DNA of 64,000 bases from Pelomonas caseinilytica (GTDB taxonomy: Bacteria > Pseudomonadota > Gammaproteobacteria > Burkholderiales > Burkholderiaceae_C), in the NCBI RefSeq assembly GCF_021353235.1, contig NZ_JAJTWT010000005.1, positions 1 to 64,000 of the forward strand. Direction: 5' to 3'. The notes beneath the pieces were generated by a model. It was not told the DNA's origin. It made no database searches and saw nothing but the letters and a program-made list of their open reading frames with translations. The position numbers and the translations under genes were made by a program. Of the stretch, positions 16,301 through 25,551 are shown piece after piece (the stretch's first letter is position 1; every line of letters starts with the position of its first letter).

Positions 16301-17497
16301 ATGAGCCTGACGCGCGCCACCCTCACCTTGCTTGCCGGCAGCGCGCTGGCCCAGGCGCTGCCGCTCCTGCTGGGGCCGTGGATCTCGCGGCTGTACACGC
16401 CGGCCGAGTACGGTCAGTTCTCGCTGGTCTGGACGGTGGCCGCCAACCTGGCCGTCGTCGGCTGCGCGCGCTACGAGTTCGCACTGGCCCTGGAGACCGG
16501 CGATGCCGGCGCCGCGACGCTGCTGGCCCTGTGTCTGCGCGTGCTCCTCGCGGTCACCTCACTGGCCATCGTGGTGGGCGCCGCCTGGATGCTCTGGGCC
16601 GACCTGTCCGTTGCCGCCGCCCTGCCGCCGATCGTGCTGGCCGCGTCCGCCAGCCAGGCCCTGGCCCAGTGGGCCGCCCGGGCGGGGCGCTTTGCCCTCC
16701 TGGCCTGGGGACGCCTCGTGCAGTGGGGCGGCGCCGCCGTCGCCCAGGTCCTCTTCGGCCTGCTTCAGGCTGGCCCCTGGGGCCTGGTCGGCGGTGCGGC
16801 GCTGGCCACGGCGGCGGCCGCGGCCGTGCAGGCCAGGCCCGCGCCGGCCGGGGGCTGGCGCGGCCTGCTGGCGGCCCAAGCCCTGCGAGAGATGGCGGCC
16901 AAGCACCGCGACTTCCCCCTGCTGAACACGCCCCACGCCTTCGCCGGCGCGCTGCAGGACACCGTCGCCATCGCGCTGCTGACGGCCTGGCTGGGCGCCC
17001 CCGAAGCCGGCGCCTGGGCCCTGGCCCTGCGCTACCTGAAGGCGCCGGCATCGCTCGTCGGGGGCTCACTGTCGCAGGTGCTCTACCCGCGCCTCGCGCA
17101 GGCGGCGAGCCTGGCCGAGGCCCGCGCCCTGGTGCGCCGCAACCTGCTGCTGCTCGCGGCCATCGCCCTGCCGCTGATGCTCGCCCTGCTGGCGGCAGGG
17201 CCCTGGCTCTTCGCCACCGTCTTCGGCGCGCAATGGCGTGGCGCCGGCGAACTGGCCCGTTCGCTCGCGCCCTACGTCGCCCTGCACTTCATCGCCTCGC
17301 CGCTGTCGGTCGTGCTGATGGCCTGGGGCGCCCAGGGCTGGGGCCTGCGGCTGGCGCTGGTCGGCCAGGTGCTGTTCGTCGCCGGACTGGCCGCGGGCCT
17401 GAAGTTCGGCGGCCTCGCCGGCGCGGGCTGGGGCGTGTCGGGCGCGATGCTGCTCTACTTCGGCTACTTCTTCTGGGCCCTCTGGACGTGGGAATAA
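16301..17497 (+). CDS. Wzx-type oligosaccharide flippase (MATE/MOP superfamily)
   Basis: The protein has 398 aa and is almost wholly hydrophobic, with about 10-12 transmembrane segments. The N-terminus has the flippase signature [25 protein letters not shown] spread over ~residues 23-47. It would move lipid-linked glycan repeat units across the inner membrane. It is divergent from lysS with 43 bp between; a GATTCTAGAATC palindrome (16279-16290) with a TAGAAT -10-like core lies there. Ala/Leu/Gly content is very high. It begins the plus-strand glycan operon, and the next gene overlaps its end. Confidence 0.85.
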   Translation: MSLTRATLTLLAGSALAQALPLLLGPWISRLYTPAEYGQFSLVWTVAANLAVVGCARYEFALALETGDAGAATLLALCLRVLLAVTSLAIVVGAAWMLWADLSVAAALPPIVLAASASQALAQWAARAGRFALLAWGRLVQWGGAAVAQVLFGLLQAGPWGLVGGAALATAAAAAVQARPAPAGGWRGLLAAQALREMAAKHRDFPLLNTPHAFAGALQDTVAIALLTAWLGAPEAGAWALALRYLKAPASLVGGSLSQVLYPRLAQAASLAEARALVRRNLLLLAAIALPLMLALLAAGPWLFATVFGAQWRGAGELARSLAPYVALHFIASPLSVVLMAWGAQGWGLRLALVGQVLFVAGLAAGLKFGGLAGAGWGVSGAMLLYFGYFFWALWTWE

Positions 17498-18063
17498 TCC
17501 GCCCCTTCATCAACCGCCTGCGCCGCCGCCTCGCGCGGCTGCTCGGCTTTCGCATGCTCTTCGGCGAGCCCGGCGCGCCGCACAGCCGCATCGCGCCCAG
17601 CACCTGCATCGAAGGCGAGGCCGGCCTGCAGCTGGCCGACCACGTCTTCATCGGGCAGTTCAATTTCATCGACGCCGGCGCCGGCCTCGTGATCGAGGAA
17701 GGCGTGCAGATCACCAACTTCTGCTCCATCGTGACCCACAGCACCCACGACGCCCTGCGCGTCAACGGCCGACGCTTCGCCACCGTGGGCGGCGAGCCGC
17801 CCGGCTACCGCAAGGGCGCCGTGCGCCTGGGCGCCTACAGCTTCGTCGGACCCCACAGCCTGATCGAGCCCGGTGCCAGCCTGGGCAAGGGCGCCATCCT
17901 CTGCGCCTATTCGCAACTGCGCGGCCAGGCGCCCGACTTCGCCATCATGGCCGGCCAGCCGGCCCGGCAGGTCGGTGACACCCGCGAGCGCGATGCCGCC
18001 CTGCTGGAGCGCCATCCCGAGCTGCGCGAGGCCTATGCCGCCTGGTCGGGGGTACGCCCGTGA
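17488..18063 (+). CDS. Left-handed beta-helix acyltransferase (WbbJ/LbH family)
   Basis: The protein has 191 aa. Hexapeptide-repeat turns run from ~residue 45 to 165 (IEGEAGLQLADHVFIGQFNF, GAYSFVGPHSLIEPGASLGK, GAILCAYSQL) ending with the MAGQPARQVG cap typical of O-acetyl or N-acetyl transferases of surface sugars. The catalytic His is probably in VTHSTHDALR (~90). It uses acetyl-CoA or a similar donor. The GTG at 17488 overlaps the flippase by 10 bp; the longer upstream frame is an out-of-frame shadow of the flippase. Its stop overlaps the following GTG. Confidence 0.82.
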   Translation: MGIIRPFINRLRRRLARLLGFRMLFGEPGAPHSRIAPSTCIEGEAGLQLADHVFIGQFNFIDAGAGLVIEEGVQITNFCSIVTHSTHDALRVNGRRFATVGGEPPGYRKGAVRLGAYSFVGPHSLIEPGASLGKGAILCAYSQLRGQAPDFAIMAGQPARQVGDTRERDAALLERHPELREAYAAWSGVRP

Positions 18064-19148
18064 GCCTCGGCGGCGGCCTCAAGCTCGTCCTCATCGGCGA
18101 CGGCGAAAGCCCCCACCTGCTGAAGTGGGCCCGCGCCCTGAAACCCCGGGTGCAGCTTTACGCCATCTCCTCGCGCGGCTTCCTGCCCGAGTTCCACCAG
18201 CTCCTGCCCGACGCCCAGCGCCTGGCCCTGAACACCGCGCCCGACCATGGCGGCGGCAACGTCGCCCTCATCAAGCAGCTGCCCAAGGTGGGCGCCTGGC
18301 TGGCGGAGACCGACGCCGACTGGCTGCATGCCCATTACCTGACGTCCCATGGCACCCTGGCCTGGGCGGCCAAGTTCGGCTGGCGGCTGCGGGCCCAGAT
18401 CGCCGGCTCGGCCTGGGGCAGCGACATCCTCGTGACGCCCCAACGCGGCGGCGCCTGGCGCTGGATGACGAAGAAGGTGCTGCGCAGCTGCGCCGTCACG
18501 ACTTCGGACTCCGTGCACATGGCCGAGCGCATGCGCGAACTCGGTGCCAGGGAGGTCATGGTCTTCCCCTTCGGCCTGGAGGCCATGCCCAGGCAGAACG
18601 CCAGGAAGCAGCCTTGGCTGTGCTTCGCCAACCGGGGCCTGGAGCCCATCTACCGGCCGCAGCTCGTCATCGACGCCTTCGCCCGCATCGCCGCCGCACA
18701 GCCCGAGGCGCGGCTCGTCGTCGCCAACGACGGCTCGCTGCGGCCTGCGCTCGAAGCCGACGTCAACGCGCGCGGCCTGGCCGATCGGGTCAGCTTCGTC
18801 GGCCGGCTCGACGCCGCCGCCCAGGCGGCTCACTACGCGCGCTCCACCTGGTTCCTGAGCCTCCCCGAAAGCGATTCGGTCTCGGTCTCGGTGCTGGAGG
18901 CGATGGCTCACGGCTGCGTGCCGCTGCTGTCCGAGCTGCCGGCCAACCGCGAACTCATCGGTGACTCCGCGCGTGGCCTCATCGTGTCGGGCACCCCGGC
19001 CTCGCTCGACGACCTGCCCGCCCGCATGGCCGCCCTCGACACGACACGGCTCGCCGCCAGCAACCGCGACTGGGTCGCCGCGAACGGTCTGTTCGAGCCG
19101 CATGTGCAACGCTTCCTGACCCGCCTGAAGGAGCTGACGCCGGCATGA
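18060..19148 (+). CDS. GT-B fold glycosyltransferase, family 4-like
   Basis: The protein has 362 aa. The N-terminal Rossmann domain (KLVLIGDGESPHLLKWARAL) is followed by a donor-binding C-terminal domain with PESDSVSVSVLEAMAHGCVP (~265-285), the E-x7-E region of GT4 enzymes. It probably adds one sugar of the repeat unit at the cytoplasmic face. The start is a GTG overlapping the acyltransferase stop, and it overlaps the next GT by 4 bp. Donor and linkage cannot be deduced. Confidence 0.83.
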   Translation: MSLGGGLKLVLIGDGESPHLLKWARALKPRVQLYAISSRGFLPEFHQLLPDAQRLALNTAPDHGGGNVALIKQLPKVGAWLAETDADWLHAHYLTSHGTLAWAAKFGWRLRAQIAGSAWGSDILVTPQRGGAWRWMTKKVLRSCAVTTSDSVHMAERMRELGAREVMVFPFGLEAMPRQNARKQPWLCFANRGLEPIYRPQLVIDAFARIAAAQPEARLVVANDGSLRPALEADVNARGLADRVSFVGRLDAAAQAAHYARSTWFLSLPESDSVSVSVLEAMAHGCVPLLSELPANRELIGDSARGLIVSGTPASLDDLPARMAALDTTRLAASNRDWVAANGLFEPHVQRFLTRLKELTPA

Positions 19149-20374
19149 GGATCCTCCTCGTCAACCACTACGCCGGCTCACCCCGCCACGGCATGGAGTT
19201 CCGGCCCTACTACCTGGCCCGGGAATGGGTGAGGGCAGGGCACGAGGTCACCATCGTCGCGGCCTCCTACTCCCACGTGCGCGCCGTGCAGCCCGAGGTG
19301 CCCGGCCAGCCGGTCGAGGAGGTCATCGATGGCATCCGCTACCGCTGGCTGCCCACCCCTGCCTACCAGGGCAACGGCATGGGCCGGCTGCGCAACATCC
19401 TGTCCTTCCTGCGCCAGCTGCGGGCGGACGCCTGGCGGCTGACGCGCGAGTTCCGGCCCGATGCCGTCATCGCATCCAGCACCTACCCGATGGACGTCTG
19501 GGTCGCCAGGCGGCTGGCACGCCTGGCGAAGGCCAGGCTGGTCTACGAGGTGCACGACCTCTGGCCGCTGTCGCTGATCGAGCTTTCCGGCATGTCGACG
19601 CACCACCCTTTCGCCTTGCTGTGCGCCAAGGCCGAGGCCGATGCCTACCGCGACGCCGACGTGGTGGTCTCCATGCTGCCTTGCGTGCACGAGCACATGG
19701 CCTCCCGCGGCCTGGACCTGCGCAAGCTCCACATCGTGCCCAACGGCTTCGCACCGGAGGAATGGCAGGGCGACTCCGCCCCGCTGGGCGCGACGCTGCA
19801 GTCCCACCTCGACGCCGAGCGGGCCGCCGGCCGCGTCATCGTCGGTTATGCCGGCTCCATGGGGCTGCCGAACGCGCTGGACGTGCTGCTCGACGCGGCC
19901 GCCAGGCTGCGCGATGCACCCTTGAGCTTCGTCCTGGTCGGCAGCGGTCACGAGGCGCTGCGCCTCGCCCAACGCGCCCAGGCCGAAGGCCTGCAGCACG
20001 TGCGCTTTTTCGCGCCCATCCCCAAGGCCCAGATCCCGACCCTGCTGTCCCACTTCGACATCGCCTACATCGGCTGGCAGCGCACGCCCATCTACCGCTT
20101 CGGCATCGCGCCCAACAAGCTCATCGACTACCTGATGGCGGGACGCGCGGTGCTGCATTCGGTCGAAGCCGGCAACGACCCGGTGGCCGAAGCCGGCGCC
20201 GGGCTGACCGTGGCGCCGGAAGACGCGCAAGCGGTGGCGAACGGCCTGCTGCAACTGGCCGCGCTGACACCCGGACAGCGCGCCGACATGGGCCGGCGCG
20301 GCCGTGCCTTCGCCATGGCCCACCACGCCTACCCGGTGCTGGCGGCGCGCTTCATCGAGGCCTTGCGGGCATGA
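19145..20374 (+). CDS. Glycosyltransferase family 4 (WbuB/WcaI-like)
   Basis: The protein has 409 aa starting MRILLVNHYAGSPRHGMEFR with the WbuB-like pattern HYA-SP--GME-RP--LA--W---GH-VTI. The VYEVHDLWPLSLIELSG motif (~residues 136-152) and the C-terminal IPLLSHFDIAYIG / FGIAPNKLIDYLMAG segments are typical of GT4 transferases that add an N-acetylated 6-deoxy or related sugar. It is coupled to the preceding GT by an ATGA overlap. The closest family member in the minus-strand cluster is at 27918-29147. Confidence 0.87.
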   Translation: MRILLVNHYAGSPRHGMEFRPYYLAREWVRAGHEVTIVAASYSHVRAVQPEVPGQPVEEVIDGIRYRWLPTPAYQGNGMGRLRNILSFLRQLRADAWRLTREFRPDAVIASSTYPMDVWVARRLARLAKARLVYEVHDLWPLSLIELSGMSTHHPFALLCAKAEADAYRDADVVVSMLPCVHEHMASRGLDLRKLHIVPNGFAPEEWQGDSAPLGATLQSHLDAERAAGRVIVGYAGSMGLPNALDVLLDAAARLRDAPLSFVLVGSGHEALRLAQRAQAEGLQHVRFFAPIPKAQIPTLLSHFDIAYIGWQRTPIYRFGIAPNKLIDYLMAGRAVLHSVEAGNDPVAEAGAGLTVAPEDAQAVANGLLQLAALTPGQRADMGRRGRAFAMAHHAYPVLAARFIEALRA

Positions 20375-20376
20375 CG

Positions 20377-20445
20377 CCCCCACGGCCGCTTGGCGTCCTG
20401 CCCCCCAAGGGGGCGCATGGCCATCTTCGGGCGGCCGGGCGGTGA
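20377..20445. repeat. Probable palindromic intergenic repeat
   Basis: The 73-bp gap between the GT4 and methyltransferase genes is CG-rich and contains a GCCCCC-CAA-GGGGGC hairpin and facing GGCCGC/GCGGCC pieces. Small dispersed palindromes of this style are common between genes in Burkholderiales. Copy number elsewhere in the genome cannot be seen here. Confidence 0.35.
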
Positions 20446-20447
20446 CC

Positions 20448-21116
20448 ATGACCGAGCTGCAGCGCATCGTCGAACGCTATGCCCGCAGGGATGCCGGCGA
20501 CCGCTACAGCCTGCTGCGCCCCGAGGTCTGGCGCATGTGGCAGGAGCGCCAGCGCGCCCTGCTGCGCCTGCTGGCTGCACGCCCCGGCCGCCCCGCCGAA
20601 TGGCGCGCGACGGAAGTGGGTTGCGGCGCCGGCGGCAACCTGCTGGACCTGCTGCGCATCGGCCTGCTGCCGCCGCATCTGACCGGCATCGAGCTGCTGC
20701 CCGAGCGCCTGGCCGCCGCGCGCGCCGCCCTGCCCGAGGGCGTACGCCTGCTCGCGGGCGACGCCTCCGTCGCCGACGTCGCGCCGGCCAGCCAGGACCT
20801 GGTGCTTCAGTCCACCGTCTTCTCCTCCATCCTCGACGACGGCTTGCAGCAGCGCCTGGCCGAGGCCATGTGGCGCTGGCTCCGGCCTGGCGGCGCCGTC
20901 GTCTGGTACGACTTCACCGTCGACAACCCGCGCAACCGCGACGTTCGCGGCGTGCCGATGCGCCGCGTGCGCGAGTTGTTCCCGCAGGGCGGCTTCAAGG
21001 CGCGCCGGGTCACGCTGGCGCCGCCACTGGCCCGCGCCTGGCCCGCCGCCTATGCCCTCTTCAACCTCGTCCCGTGGCTGCGGACCCACCGCCTGGTGCT
21101 CATTGAGAAGGTCTAG
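20448..21116 (+). CDS. SAM-dependent methyltransferase (class I)
   Basis: The protein has 222 aa. The SAM-binding motif I is EVGCGAGGNLLDLL (~residues 45-58), followed by LTGIELLPERLAAA (motif II) and ASQDLVLQSTVFSSILD (~105-121, post II). It probably O-methylates a sugar of the glycan. The ATG at 20448 was chosen over the longer frame, which runs back into the GT gene. The VapBC module follows 32 bp downstream. Confidence 0.82.
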   Translation: MTELQRIVERYARRDAGDRYSLLRPEVWRMWQERQRALLRLLAARPGRPAEWRATEVGCGAGGNLLDLLRIGLLPPHLTGIELLPERLAAARAALPEGVRLLAGDASVADVAPASQDLVLQSTVFSSILDDGLQQRLAEAMWRWLRPGGAVVWYDFTVDNPRNRDVRGVPMRRVRELFPQGGFKARRVTLAPPLARAWPAAYALFNLVPWLRTHRLVLIEKV

Positions 21117-21122
21117 AATCAG

Positions 21123-21143
21123 TGCATCACCGCATCTGATGCA
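21123..21143 (+). promoter_or_regulatory. Inverted-repeat operator of the VapBC module
   Basis: TGCATCA (21123-21129) and TGATGCA (21137-21143) are perfect inverted copies with a 7-nt spacer, 6 bp before the antitoxin ATG. A TAGAAT (21114-21119), a possible -10 box, lies just upstream. VapB dimers usually repress at such a site. Confidence 0.58.
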
Positions 21144-21148
21144 AAGCC

Positions 21149-21394
21149 ATGCGCACCACCATCGACATCGACGACGATCTCCTTCTGGCCTCCAAGGAAC
21201 TGGCCCAGCATGAAGGCACGACGGCCGGCGTCATCGTGTCGCGACTGCTGCGCCAGGCCTTGACGGCAGGCGCCGCGCCAGCGGGCCAGGCGCCAGCCGC
21301 CGGCCTGCCGGGCTTTCGGCCCTTTGCCGCCAAGCCAGGGGCGGTGGTGACCGATGAACTCGTCAACCGTCTGCGGGACCAGGCCGGCATCTGA
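21149..21394 (+). CDS. VapB-type antitoxin (ribbon-helix-helix)
   Basis: The protein has 81 aa. MRTTIDIDDDLLLASKELAQ at the N-terminus is the beta strand and helix of an RHH/CopG-like DNA-binding domain, typical of the VapB that partners small PIN toxins. The Ala/Pro-rich middle (~42-58) is a linker and the C-terminus wraps the toxin. Its stop TGA shares the A with the ATG of the PIN gene. It stands alone with its own candidate promoter inside a sugar operon. Confidence 0.85.
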   Translation: MRTTIDIDDDLLLASKELAQHEGTTAGVIVSRLLRQALTAGAAPAGQAPAAGLPGFRPFAAKPGAVVTDELVNRLRDQAGI

Positions 21395-21828
21395 TGCGTG
21401 CCCTGCTCGACGTCAACATGCTGCTGGCCCTGCAGGATCAGTCGCACATCCACCATGCGCGGGCGACGGCATGGATGCTGGCCCACTGGGATGCCGGCTG
21501 GGCATCCTGTCCCCTGACGCAGAACGGCTGCCTGCGCATCCTCAGCCAGCCCGGCTATCCGAATGCCCAGACGCCCAACGCCGTGCGCGAGCGCCTGCTC
21601 GAAGCCACCTCCCACCCAGCCCACCGCTTCTACGCCGATGACTTCAGTCTGCTCGAGGAGGGCGTGCTGAACTGGACCCACGTCACCGGCTCACGCCAGG
21701 TGACCGACGCCTATCTGCTTGCCCTGGCCGTGCGCAACGACCTGTGCTTCGTCAGCTTCGACCGCGGGATCGCCCGTCCCACCGTGCGCGGCGCGCGTGC
21801 GGAACACCTCGTCACTCTTGCCGCATGA
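21394..21828 (+). CDS. VapC-type PIN-domain toxin (endoribonuclease)
   Basis: The protein has 144 aa. [13 protein letters not shown] places the first catalytic Asp at residue 6, the [12 protein letters not shown] segment (~45-56) is typical of this VapC clade, and [24 protein letters not shown] (~95-120) carries the later acidic residues. PIN toxins cut RNA with Mg2+ or Mn2+. The stop TGA (21826-21828) overlaps the ATG of the aminotransferase gene (ATGA), so the toxin is translationally linked to a glycan gene. Confidence 0.87.
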   Translation: MRALLDVNMLLALQDQSHIHHARATAWMLAHWDAGWASCPLTQNGCLRILSQPGYPNAQTPNAVRERLLEATSHPAHRFYADDFSLLEEGVLNWTHVTGSRQVTDAYLLALAVRNDLCFVSFDRGIARPTVRGARAEHLVTLAA

Positions 21829-22985
21829 CCGCCCAGCCCTTCCTCCCCTTTGCCCTGCCCGACATCGGCGACGACGAGATTGCCGAAGTCGTCGACACCC
21901 TCAAGTCCGGCTGGATCACCACCGGCCCCAAGGCGAAGCGCTTCGAGCAGGCCTTCGCCGAGTTCCTCGGCGATCCCCAGATCGAATGCATCGCCGTCAA
22001 CTCCGCGACGGCGGGCCTGCACCTGGCTCTGGAAGCCATCGGCCTCGGACCGGGCGACGAGGTCATCACGACGACCCACACCTTCACCGCCACCGCCGAG
22101 GTCGTGCGTTATCTCGGCGCGGACGTGAAGCTGGTCGACATCGATCCGGCGACGCTGAACATCGACATCGCCGCCATCGAGGCCGCGATCACGCCTAGAA
22201 CCAAGGCCATCCTGCCCGTGCACTACGCGGGCCTGGCCGTCGACATGCTGGCCATCCTCGACATCGCCCGCCGCCACGGCCTGCGCGTCGTCGAGGACGC
22301 CGCGCACGCACTGCCCACCACGCTGGAGAAGGAACTGATCGGCACCCTGGGCAGCGACGCCGCCGTCTTCAGCTTCTACGCCAACAAGACCATGACGACG
22401 GGCGAGGGTGGCATGCTGGTGACGCGCAACCCCGAACTGGCCAAGCGGGCCCGCATCATGCGCCTGCACGGCATGAGCCGCGACGCCTTCGACCGCTTCA
22501 CCGCCAAGGTGCCGAGCTGGTACTACGAGATCGTCGCCCCGGGCTTCAAGTACAACCTGACCGACATCGCCGCGGCGCTGGGCCTGCACCAGCTCAAGCG
22601 CGTGCGCGCCTTCCAGCAGCGGCGCGAGCAGATCGCCGAGCGCTTCAACGAGGCCTTCGCCGACCTGCCGCTGATCCTGCCGCCCCAGGCCCCCGAAGGC
22701 GACACCCACGCCTGGCACCTCTACGTCGTGCGACTGGCTGACGACGCCCCCATCGACCGCGACGCCTTCATCGAAGGCATGTTCGCCGCCGGCATCGGCT
22801 GCAGCGTGCACTACGTGCCGCTGCACCTGCACCCCTACTGGCGCGACCGCTACGGCCTCACGCCCGAGCAGTTCCCCCGGTCGCAGAAGGCCTACGAACG
22901 CACCGTCAGCCTGCCGCTGTACACCGCCATGAGCGATGGCGACGTCGAGCGCGTCGTCACCGCAGTGCGATCGCTGCTGGCCTGA
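21825..22985 (+). CDS. DegT/DnrJ/EryC1 PLP-dependent sugar aminotransferase
   Basis: The protein has 386 aa. [20 protein letters not shown] (~residues 59-78), [20 protein letters not shown] and [17 protein letters not shown] (~178-194, PLP Lys in NK) are the DegT family elements. It aminates a keto-sugar nucleotide, probably the 4-keto product of the CapD-like dehydratase three genes on. The start ATG overlaps vapC. It is followed after 7 nt by the initiating transferase, so the three form the lipid-linked primer step as in PglE/PglC-type pathways. Confidence 0.9.
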   Translation: MTAQPFLPFALPDIGDDEIAEVVDTLKSGWITTGPKAKRFEQAFAEFLGDPQIECIAVNSATAGLHLALEAIGLGPGDEVITTTHTFTATAEVVRYLGADVKLVDIDPATLNIDIAAIEAAITPRTKAILPVHYAGLAVDMLAILDIARRHGLRVVEDAAHALPTTLEKELIGTLGSDAAVFSFYANKTMTTGEGGMLVTRNPELAKRARIMRLHGMSRDAFDRFTAKVPSWYYEIVAPGFKYNLTDIAAALGLHQLKRVRAFQQRREQIAERFNEAFADLPLILPPQAPEGDTHAWHLYVVRLADDAPIDRDAFIEGMFAAGIGCSVHYVPLHLHPYWRDRYGLTPEQFPRSQKAYERTVSLPLYTAMSDGDVERVVTAVRSLLA

Positions 22986-22992
22986 GGCAGGC

Positions 22993-23580
22993 TTGGCCAA
23001 ACGCTGTTTCGACGTGCTGTGCGCGGCCCTCGGCCTGCTGCTGCTGGCGCCGCTGCTGCTGCTGATCGCGGTCTGGATCAAGCTCGACTCACCCGGCCCG
23101 GCCTTGTTCCGCCAGACCCGCGTCGGCCGCTTCGGCCGGCCCTTCACCATCCACAAGTTCCGCACCATGCGCGTCGAGCCGGGCGCCGCCATCACGGTGG
23201 GCGCCGACCCGCGCATCACGCGCTCGGGCCAGTTGCTGCGTGCCAGCAAGCTCGACGAACTGCCCCAGCTGTGGGACGTGCTGCGCGGCGCGATGAGCCT
23301 CGTTGGCCCGCGTCCCGAGCTCCCGCGCTACGTCGAGCTCTACCCAGAGGCCCTGCGCGAACGCGTGCTGGCGGTGCGACCAGGCATCACCGACCCTGCC
23401 TCGCTCGCCTTCAGCCACGAAGCCGAACTGCTCGCCGCGGCGGCCGATCCCGAACGCGAATACCGCGAGGTCATCCTGCCGGCCAAGCTGCGCCTGTCCG
23501 CGGACTACGCCGCCAGCGCCAACCTCGCTACCGACCTCAGGCTCATCCTGCGCACCCTCGGCCGGGTCGTCCACCGCTGA
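22993..23580 (+). CDS. Initiating sugar-phosphate transferase (PglC/WcaJ small type)
   Basis: The protein has 195 aa. A reentrant membrane helix (~residues 8-28, LCAALGLLLLAPLLLLIAV) precedes the catalytic core KLDSPGPALFRQTRVGR, FTIHKFRTMR and SKLDELPQLWDVLRGAMSLVGPRPELP (~95-122), the PGT signature. It transfers a phosphosugar from a UDP-sugar onto undecaprenyl phosphate to start repeat-unit synthesis. The start is a TTG at 22993 after a GAGGCAG ribosome site; upstream in-frame ATGs lie inside the aminotransferase gene. It lacks the long N-terminal membrane part of WcaJ. Confidence 0.9.
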   Translation: MAKRCFDVLCAALGLLLLAPLLLLIAVWIKLDSPGPALFRQTRVGRFGRPFTIHKFRTMRVEPGAAITVGADPRITRSGQLLRASKLDELPQLWDVLRGAMSLVGPRPELPRYVELYPEALRERVLAVRPGITDPASLAFSHEAELLAAAADPEREYREVILPAKLRLSADYAASANLATDLRLILRTLGRVVHR

Positions 23581-23599
23581 GCCCGACAATCACGCCCCT

Positions 23600-25465
23600 A
23601 TGGATTGGCAACGTCTCGATGTGCTGTTGACCCGCGTGCGCCCGCACCGGGAGCGGCTCGCCCTGCTGCTCGACCTCCTCGTCGTCGCGCTGGCCTGGCA
23701 GTTCACCTACCTTTTCCGGCTGGGCTTCGAGCGCTGGTTCTCCGCCCGCCCCGACTACGACGGCTACGTGCTGCTCGGCGTCCTCGCCCTCTACGCGACA
23801 TCCCTGCTGGCCCTGCGGGTGCCCAAGGGCATGTGGCGCTTCTCCGGCTTCGGTGAAGTCAAGCGCCTGGCCCTGGCCTGCGGCAGCGCCGGCCTCGTGG
23901 CTGCCACTCTCGTGCTGATGGCCCACCTGCACGGCGTCCCGCGCGCCGTGCTCGCCCTGCACCCCCTCTTCACGCTGATGCTGCTGGCCATGATGCGCAT
24001 GGGCTACCGCATGCTCTACGAGCACATGCGCAGCCGCATCAGCGGCAGCGCCAACGAACAGCGGCGGGCCCTGGTGATGGGGGCGGGCGACGCCGGGCGG
24101 CTGCTGGTGGCGGGCCTGCAGCACACGCAAGGCTGGGTCATCGTCGGCTTCCTCGACGATGCGCCGGAGAAGCTCGGCGCCCGCGTGGCCGGCGTGCCCG
24201 TGCTCGGGCGCCTCGAGCAAGCGGCCGAGTTCGCCACGCTCCACGGCATCACCCACCTGATCGTCGCCATGCCGGGCGCCACCGCCCAGCAGCGCCGCCA
24301 TGCGCTGGACCTCGCCGGCAAGGTCGGCCTGCCCGTGCTGACGGTGCCGAGCAGCGAGGAACTGCTGTCCGGCCGCTCGGTCAACCAGGTGCGCGACATC
24401 GAGCCCGAAGACCTCCTCGGCCGTGAACCGGTGGAGCTCGACGAGGGCGGCATCGCCGAATGCCTGAACGGCAAGGTCGTGCTCATCACCGGCGCCGGCG
24501 GCTCCATCGGCTCCGAACTCTGCCGCCAGGTCGCGCGCTACGGCCCCGCCAAGATCGTGCTCTACGAACTCAGCGAGTTCGCCCTCTACACCATCGAGCA
24601 GGAACTCGGCGAGAAATTCCCCCAGATCCCCCTCGTGCGCCTCATCGGCGACGTGAAGGACCTCGAGCACCTGCGCTACGTCTTCGCAAAGTACAAGCCC
24701 CAGATCGTCTTCCACGCCGCGGCCTACAAGCATGTGCCGCTGATGGAGGAAGAGAACGCCTGGGCCGCCCTGAGGAACAACACCCTGGGGACGTATCACG
24801 CCTGCCTGGCCGCCGCAGAGAACAACGCCGAACGATTCGTCCTGATCAGCACCGACAAGGCGGTCAACCCGACCAACGTCATGGGCGCCACCAAGCGCGC
24901 GGCGGAGCTGGTGATCAGCCACATGGCCAGCCAGGGCCACCCGACCAAGTTCATGGCGGTGCGTTTCGGCAACGTGCTCGGATCCAGCGGGAGCGTGATC
25001 CCGAAGTTCAAGGAGCAGATCGCCAAGGGTGGACCGGTGACCGTGACGCATCCGGACATCACGCGCTACTTTATGACGATTCCGGAGGCGGCGAGGCTGG
25101 TGGTGCAGGCAGGGGCGATCGGGGAGCACGGTCAGGTGTTCGTGCTCGACATGGGGGAGCCAGTAAGGATCGCTGAATTGGCTAAGACGATGATTCGCAT
25201 GAGTGGCAAGAACCTGCAGGAGATCCGGATCGAATTCTGCGGGCTGAGGCCGGGGGAGAAGCTCTACGAGGAACTGCTAGCCGGCGCCGATACGACTTTG
25301 CCAACGTCGTTCGACTCGCTGCGTGTGGCGCGCCTGCACGATCAGCAGAAGGCCGCCGAGGTGCTTGACTGGCTCACCCCCTATGTGGAGCGCAACCAGC
25401 GCGATGATGCCGAGATCCGCGCAGGCTTGCGCCACCTGCTGGCGGGTGAGTACCGGGCGAACTGA
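23600..25465 (+). CDS. Membrane nucleotide-sugar 4,6-dehydratase (CapD/WbpM/PglF family)
   Basis: The protein has 621 aa. Four N-terminal membrane helices (~25-150) are followed by a first Rossmann domain (ALVMGAGDAGRLLVAGL, ~155-172) and the catalytic SDR domain with VLITGAGGSIGSELCRQ (~292-308), AAAYKHVPLMEE and the STDKAVNPTNVMGATKR segment (~418-434). Enzymes of this family make UDP-2-acetamido-2,6-dideoxy-4-keto sugars from UDP-GlcNAc. It closes the plus-strand cluster. Codon use drifts to less GC3-rich from about 25150 on. Confidence 0.92.
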   Translation: MDWQRLDVLLTRVRPHRERLALLLDLLVVALAWQFTYLFRLGFERWFSARPDYDGYVLLGVLALYATSLLALRVPKGMWRFSGFGEVKRLALACGSAGLVAATLVLMAHLHGVPRAVLALHPLFTLMLLAMMRMGYRMLYEHMRSRISGSANEQRRALVMGAGDAGRLLVAGLQHTQGWVIVGFLDDAPEKLGARVAGVPVLGRLEQAAEFATLHGITHLIVAMPGATAQQRRHALDLAGKVGLPVLTVPSSEELLSGRSVNQVRDIEPEDLLGREPVELDEGGIAECLNGKVVLITGAGGSIGSELCRQVARYGPAKIVLYELSEFALYTIEQELGEKFPQIPLVRLIGDVKDLEHLRYVFAKYKPQIVFHAAAYKHVPLMEEENAWAALRNNTLGTYHACLAAAENNAERFVLISTDKAVNPTNVMGATKRAAELVISHMASQGHPTKFMAVRFGNVLGSSGSVIPKFKEQIAKGGPVTVTHPDITRYFMTIPEAARLVVQAGAIGEHGQVFVLDMGEPVRIAELAKTMIRMSGKNLQEIRIEFCGLRPGEKLYEELLAGADTTLPTSFDSLRVARLHDQQKAAEVLDWLTPYVERNQRDDAEIRAGLRHLLAGEYRAN

Positions 25466-25512
25466 CACCTCCGACGGCTAATCGGTCCCGCAGTCTTCTT
25501 ATGGGTCGGCAA

Positions 25513-25542
25513 GGCGCCTGGCTCGGCGCCGGCGGCGCCGCC
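25513..25542. terminator. GC-rich hairpin between convergent operons
   Basis: GGCGCC (25513-25518), GGCGCC (25525-25530) and GGCGCC (25534-25539) can pair in overlapping hairpins in the 86-bp gap where the plus-strand cluster and the minus-strand cluster converge. There is no U-run, so it would not be a classical intrinsic terminator. Confidence 0.3.
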
Positions 25543-25551
25543 CCACGTCGC

